Assembly (NCBI RefSeq): GCF_000003605.2
Contig: NW_003156236.1
Location: 211,899-253,084, forward strand
Length of the DNA stretch: 41,186 nt
Origin: Saccoglossus kowalevskii
Lineage: Eukaryota > Hemichordata > Enteropneusta > Harrimaniidae
Direction of reading: 5' to 3'
In this document: positions 36,590 to 41,186 of the stretch, in pieces
Layout: every line of letters starts with the position of its first letter
Position numbering within the stretch: the stretch's first letter is position 1
The notes under the pieces: generated by a model
What the model was told of the DNA's origin: nothing
Database searches by the model: none
Seen by the model: the letters and a program-made list of their open reading frames with translations, nothing else
Program-made: the position numbers and the translations under genes

Positions 36590-36740
36590 GCATTTGTCTT
36601 TTTCGAGACAGTGTATTGGTTGGGGGCGTGTCTGCTTACAGTGTCGGGCGCATTTGCCCAGTTGCGAGTTCGAAGCTCGTGTTTCATGTGAATATGCACA
36701 GTCAGCTGGCGCACACGTGATAATAAAATAAATACGATAT
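36590..36740 (+). repeat. Candidate tRNA-derived SINE
   Basis: TTGGTTGGGGGCGTGTC resembles an A box. About 50 bases on, GCGAGTTCGAAGCTCGT forms a well-paired T arm with a B-box core. A-rich AATAAAATAAATACG follows. No second full copy is seen in the window, so this stays tentative. Confidence 0.3.
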
Positions 36741-36976
36741 TTACTATATACGAGGGCGCTCACAAGCTGAGAACACAGCTTGTATATCGGCTCCATGTCT
36801 AACTGCTGAATTTAGCATTCTAATGCTGATTCTAGGTCTTTAAACATCATCAACCATTTTATGAAACATATAAGATGTTGTAATAACAAGTCAAGTATTT
36901 CAAAATTGGATTTATACGAAGAAAATCGCAAGACAAAATTCCACTGTTCAAGTTCAAGATTCACAAAGCATCCAAG

Positions 36977-38385
36977 ATGGCGTCAATGGACAAAGACAAA
37001 GAGAACTTTGCAGATCAAACCAAACAAACCAAACAACGCCGTGTTGTTCGTTCTACAAAGGACGCTAACTTTATCCACGAATCTGAAATTACGAAGAAAA
37101 ATCAGACCACTGACGTAGAAGATGTCACCCCTGTAACCTATTCTCAACGCCGAGGAAAAGACCTTATCCCCGACGAACAGGACACAGTAACCCATTGGCG
37201 TAATAAACACAGCGACGCAAGCCATCCTGAAATTAACGACGTTTGCTACAGAACAACACCTGCTCGAATTATAACCTGGATAGAAGTAGCAAAGACCAGA
37301 TATAGTAACTTCTTTCAGGACAAAAACAATATTAACATGCAATGGTGTAACATTTCCGGAGGTACTCAAATGAAGTGGGTAGATCGACGCCGTGACGAAG
37401 ACAACAGCAAACAGGTCACTGTCAGTTTTTATTATTCATCTGGCGTCATTTATATCCAAGGTAAATATATCTTACAGTGGTCTAAACGTGAATATCCTGC
37501 CCTTAAAGCAAAAGTACATGAATTTCTTTCTGAATCGGTGACGAAAGCGGGCGAAAGCAACAACAGACAACCAAAATATAAACAAGCAAACCAAGATGGC
37601 GACGCACAGTCGACACGTGAACCTATCGTCCAAAATGGCGGCGACGGCGTTCATAACTGCAACGCAACAACTATCCCTGATGATATGCTATATATATGCT
37701 CTCCACAACCTCAATCTGATGTGATCACCAATACGGAATCACAGAAACCAGTATCAGAAAACACTAGCCAATCCATATCAGAATCAGAATCAGCCAACCA
37801 AGCCAGTGATCTTCAGAATACAACAAAACAGACACCTATTCGCTCAAAATCACATCTACTAGACAAAGCTAGAAATGTTATTCTAAACAAGGAATCCAAC
37901 TTCCGGGAAATTATAGAAGATATATAGACATCAACAATAAACTTGATGATCTACAACTGGAAAAACTGGACAGCAAGGCAAAGTTTTCCTCACATGACAA
38001 ATTAACGGCAAGCTGTCAGAGTGAGATCAAGAATTTACAAACATCACTAGACAACATCAACGTCTATGTACTCAAAAACAATAACGACATAACTAAACTG
38101 AACAAAAGCTTCAATAGGATGCATGACACACAATCACAGATATTAACCATGTTGAAAACCATACAACGCAATTATGCTCTTACGGAAAACAAGAGTGTTG
38201 CCTATGTTAACAAAGCAACACAGACACGATTTGATACAACCAATTCCGAAAAGTCGCTAACAACTGCCAATCCCACAACACAGACAAATCCACCTCTCCA
38301 AACAACACCTCCGGTCGAAGTAACCTCAAATCTAAATATTGACGCTACACCATTTATCATCAACATCCCGGTGAAAAACTCCTGA
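36977..38385 (+). pseudogene. LINE ORF1, N-terminal and coiled-coil part
   Basis: Starts MASMDKDKENFADQTKQ after CCAAG. A 316-codon frame to 37927 is Lys/Arg/Gln-rich, with a central W-x-x-x-x-R patch (RIITWIEVAKTRYSNFF) and a low-complexity Ser/Gln C-terminal half. After a one-base shift near 37920 the next frame (to 38385) encodes a predicted coiled coil (INNKLDDLQLEKLDSKAKF) and a Thr/Pro-rich linker. The role by family analogy is RNA-binding chaperone of the retrotransposition particle. No zinc knuckle is seen. Confidence 0.7.
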
Positions 38386-38529
38386 CTTTCTGAGAGATCC
38401 ACTACAATCTACCTCAGCAGATGATAGTGATAACTCTACTGGTGATTCCAAATATGCCATGACCCATACCTCCAAGACTAAAAACTCACGGAACACTGAA
38501 AAAAACCCAACAAAACTACATCAAACAAA

Positions 38530-39283
38530 AGTGCATACAATACTGTTATTATTGGCGAGTCTATTATCAAGCACATTGATCTACGTAAATTCTCAACAGT
38601 CAAGAAAACCCATGTCAAAGCGTTAAATGGAAAAGGTATTAGCGAGGTGACAACTTATCTGGAAAACTCAAGTTTCAAGAACCCACGTAACATAGTAATA
38701 CATGTTGGATCTAATGACCTGAACAGAACTACAGAGTCAAAGAAAGAAGCATTACTCGACAACTACCATCAGAAATTCGTAAACCTGATTGACGTCACCC
38801 GTAAAACATATCCACAGAGTAGAATATTCGTCTCTAGTATTCTACCCAGAATTGAAAAAGCCCAGTTTAACACAACAGCAACTAGTTTCAACTCATCCTT
38901 GCAGTTCCTTATGTGAAGACACAGCGGATGTGCACTTTATACAAAACAATCTACTTGACGCAACAAACAATATTAAATTGTACTTGTACGAAGACAAAGT
39001 GCACCTAAATGATAGAGGAACTAAATTCCTAGTCACCAACTTCAAACGTAATATATATCAGACCATCATAAAACGTACAGATGCTGCAGAGCAAAAAATG
39101 GATCAAGACGAATCACAAGATTCCGATTTTAACACCAACCCTTTGGACCAGCAAAACACTAAACACAAAATGGAGCGAAACAATGGTCACAGAAACAAAG
39201 AGCAAGATACACTCAACAGAAGAAAACACAGTAGACAATATTCATTACTTACCAGCCTGGCGAGCTATATAAAAAAACAATAG
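38530..39283 (+). pseudogene. SGNH/GDSL-type esterase domain of the LINE ORF1
   Basis: Block I is VIIGESII (38545-38568), with Ser in the usual catalytic position and Glu in place of Asp of G-D-S. Block III is HVGSNDL (38701-38721). After a frameshift near 38910, block V is EDKVHLNDRG (38990-39019), with the D-x-x-H pair. A Lys/Gln-rich tail follows to 39283. The family hydrolyses esters; in CR1 elements its use is unresolved. Two frameshifts (near 38540 and 38910) break this copy. Confidence 0.78.
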
Positions 39284-39383
39284 GTTCAATGAACTCACTC
39301 CAAAACATTCTCATTTTAGAAAATATTTTCTGACCTAGAATTCAGGTATTGTTTGCTTTCAATGTATTTTTTTTATATGATGA

Positions 39384-40175
39384 ATGTTGCTAATAAGCCC
39401 TTCCTGGAACATCCATGGTAGCTTAGATCTCAAAATTAGAGATAATAACTTTCTAGATCTTATTAGTGACTTTGATATTATTAGCCTGGTGGAAACCAAA
39501 ACGGGTGCAGATTCCTGTATCCAATTGCCAAATTTCTGCCATTTTCATTCATTTCGAGCTGATAAACACAAAAAAGCCCGCTCGAACTCGGGAGGAATCG
39601 TTGTTTATTTCAGAAACACTTTAAAAAAAGGCATTAAACAAGTGAAGAGTGGAAGTGATGATTTTCTCTGGCTGCTCCTAGACAAAGAATTTTTTAATCT
39701 TGACGAAGATATTTATTACGACACCATTTATCTTAGCCCGCAGTATTCAAGTATTTTTAAATGGAAAGACGCAAATTTACTTCAAGTATTGGAGGATGAT
39801 ATTAATAGATATTCAAAACGTGGTTCAGTTATTATATCAGGCGATTTCAATGCCAGAACCAAAAACATTATGGAATTGACCTCTTACAGTCATCCGCTCC
39901 AAATATTAACACTAGAAAAAGGGCATCACAAGACTTGGCAGTAAAAATCATTATGGTGATTCATTGTTGGATTTATGTTTATCCACAGAACTAACCATCC
40001 TCAATGGTAGATGTATAGGAGATAAAACTGGCAAGTACACTTGTCATCAAACTAAAGGCAGCAGTGTAGTTGACTACACTATTGTTAGAATAGATTAATT
40101 TTGTTAAATAGACTATTGCTATGTTCACCCTCTTAATTTATTACTCTCAGATCACTGCCAAATAACTTTACATCT
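39384..40175 (+). pseudogene. LINE ORF2 endonuclease (EEP superfamily) domain
   Basis: Motifs in order: SWNIHG (asparagine), LVETKTG (metal-binding glutamate), SGGIVVYFRN, IYLSPQYSS, ISGDFNART (39834-39860), then after a frameshift near 39940 DLCLSTELTILNGR, GKYTCH, GSSVVDYTIV and finally SDHCQITLHL (40147-40176). These are the apurinic/apyrimidinic-type endonuclease residues that nick target DNA for target-primed reverse transcription. Frame breaks near 39940 and 40100 make this copy inactive. Confidence 0.82.
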
Positions 40176-40439
40176 TCAAACAAATGCAATTTACACAAAT
40201 AATATTTCGAAAATAACACACTCCCACAATGATAAATTAGTACATGAAACTGACAATTACATTTGGAATAGCGAGTCAAATTTGATATTCAACCTAACGC
40301 TACAAAGTAGAGTTATTACAAATTTAATTAATAACTTTAACATTAAACATTTTGACAATACACAACAATCAATCTATGCTCTCAAATATTTACATTGAAG
40401 CCACTGGCAGATGTCTGAAAAAATATATCAGGAGAAAAC

Positions 40440-40870
40440 CAAAAAAAACTAAATGTAAACCAAAATGGTTCAACAAGGACCTATATATAGTCTAAAGAAA
40501 GAAATTTTGGGTATCTTTAGTAAATTTAGTGCAAACCCATACAACATTAAACTGAGAGAAAAATGCTACAGTCTGAAGAGGGAATACAAGCGGCTAATAA
40601 AAAAGAAAAAGAGAGATTTTAAAAATGATATATTGAACAAGTTTTAGCAAATCAAACCCCAGTGAGTACTGGAATTTATTAAAAGAGCTAAAAGACACCA
40701 AAGTAAACAATGACTCTGATAATGTTGACAGTTAAACCTGGTTTGAACATTTTAGGAACCTGAGTAAAGAAACAAGTAATACAATGAGCGAAAACTCATT
40801 GCAGCTACAACTAAAAAATCAAAGAAAGCTTAGAAAGAACTCCCATGTGCTGAGAGTATTGGAGACACAT
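40440..40870 (+). pseudogene. LINE ORF2 basic linker between endonuclease and RT
   Basis: Contains KPKWFN near 40450, SLKREYKRLIKKKKRDFKND (40571-40630) and, after further frame changes, pieces such as WFEHFRNLSKET (40739-40774). In intact CR1/L2 elements this basic segment precedes the RT fingers. Here the similarity ends near 40870. Confidence 0.65.
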
Positions 40871-40884
40871 TAAATATAATTCGA

Positions 40885-41186
40885 AATTACTTAGCTGAAA
40901 ACTAATTATGCAAATCAGAAAATTAATATGACCAGATTTGAGTGTAAAACTAATGAGGTCTGCGCAATGTAACAGAAAATCTATGTCTCCAAGTTTAATT
41001 AAAATGTGATTAGAACCAAAAAATTATGAATTATTATGCTTATTAGGGAATTAATATGAACAGATTTTTACCCCAAACTAATTAGGTTTGTACATTGTCC
41101 TAGAGCATCTTTGTACTAAGTTTCATTGAAATGGAATAATTAGTACCGTGAAAACTCCAAAATTTCGACCCCTCTAAAAATTCGAT
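40885..41186. repeat. Degenerate ~137-bp tandem repeat, runs off the window
   Basis: Two diverged units, from about 40898 and 41035, share the order TTATGC..ATTAATATGA.CAGATTT.. AAACTAAT.AGGT.TG..CA.TGT.. AAGTTT.ATT.AAAT...ATTAG.ACC. The second unit continues into a partial third at the window end. No relation to the LINE before it is visible. Confidence 0.6.

Larger units (their letters stand above)
36940..40870 (+). mobile_element. CR1/L2-like LINE, 5' part kept, RT core missing
   Basis: In order: ORF1 with a basic N terminus and coiled coil, an SGNH-esterase segment, an ORF2 endonuclease, and the basic linker that normally leads into reverse transcriptase. The sequence then changes abruptly to an unrelated tandem repeat at about 40880, and no RT motif is found. 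Each reading frame carries a few indels, so the copy is inactive but not ancient. An esterase-bearing ORF1 is a known feature of CR1-clade LINEs. The exact 5' boundary is uncertain. Confidence 0.85.

Overview
This is animal genomic DNA, AT-rich and intron-bearing, with consensus GT/AG splice sites. Short single-cysteine-cluster Toll-like receptors, a CR1-type LINE encoding an SGNH esterase, and dispersed ~120-bp 'GGCTGCCAG..GGCCAT' repeats together suggest a marine invertebrate, most likely a lophotrochozoan (mollusc, brachiopod or annelid). That placement is an inference. Nothing looks bacterial, viral or like a toxin locus.

Layout. (1) 1-2.6 kb: an intact two-exon Toll-like receptor on the + strand (487-2641). 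(2) 2.6-8.3 kb: mostly anonymous AT-rich DNA with one TTAA-flanked MITE. (3) 8.3-10.3 kb: a second Toll-like receptor on the - strand, broken twice. Its LRRNT region has shifted frame. Its TIR exon carries a perfect 4 x 22-bp tandem repeat that restores length modulo 3 but reads into a stop. (4) 10.9-15.5 kb: a transposon-rich stretch with a second copy of the TTAA MITE, a TA-flanked MITE, a dead mariner and scrambled LINE remnants. (5) 15.5-24.6 kb: a gene-poor block built from three tandem copies (A, B, C) of one sequence. Copy C is the 5' flank of a transporter gene. Copies A and B end their homology just past the same ATG, so they look like duplicated upstream/first-exon DNA without the gene. 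(6) 24.6-31.8 kb: a complete ten-exon SLC22-type transporter (586 aa), with MITEs and a hairpin duplication in its introns. (7) 31.8-35.2 kb: dispersed repeats, a tRNA-like SINE head and two unidentified coding-like ORFs. (8) 35.2-36.3 kb: the first exon of a third Toll-like receptor, with a one-base frameshift and no TIR exon in the window. (9) 36.9-40.8 kb: a CR1/L2-like LINE with ORF1, SGNH esterase and endonuclease but no reverse transcriptase core, followed by a ~137-bp degenerate tandem repeat to the window end.

How it fits together. The three receptors share one plan: signal peptide, LRRNT, about 6-7 LRRs, LRRCT and TM on exon 1; a phase-2 intron; and, where it is present, TIR on exon 2. 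This is a small receptor family in birth-and-death turnover, with one intact member and two decayed ones. Both visible TIR domains have valine where the BB loop normally has proline. The SLC22 gene is unrelated in function and probably moves organic ions across the plasma membrane. The points most worth following up are the 22-bp TIR repeat, the BB-loop substitution, and the triplicated 5' flank of the transporter.
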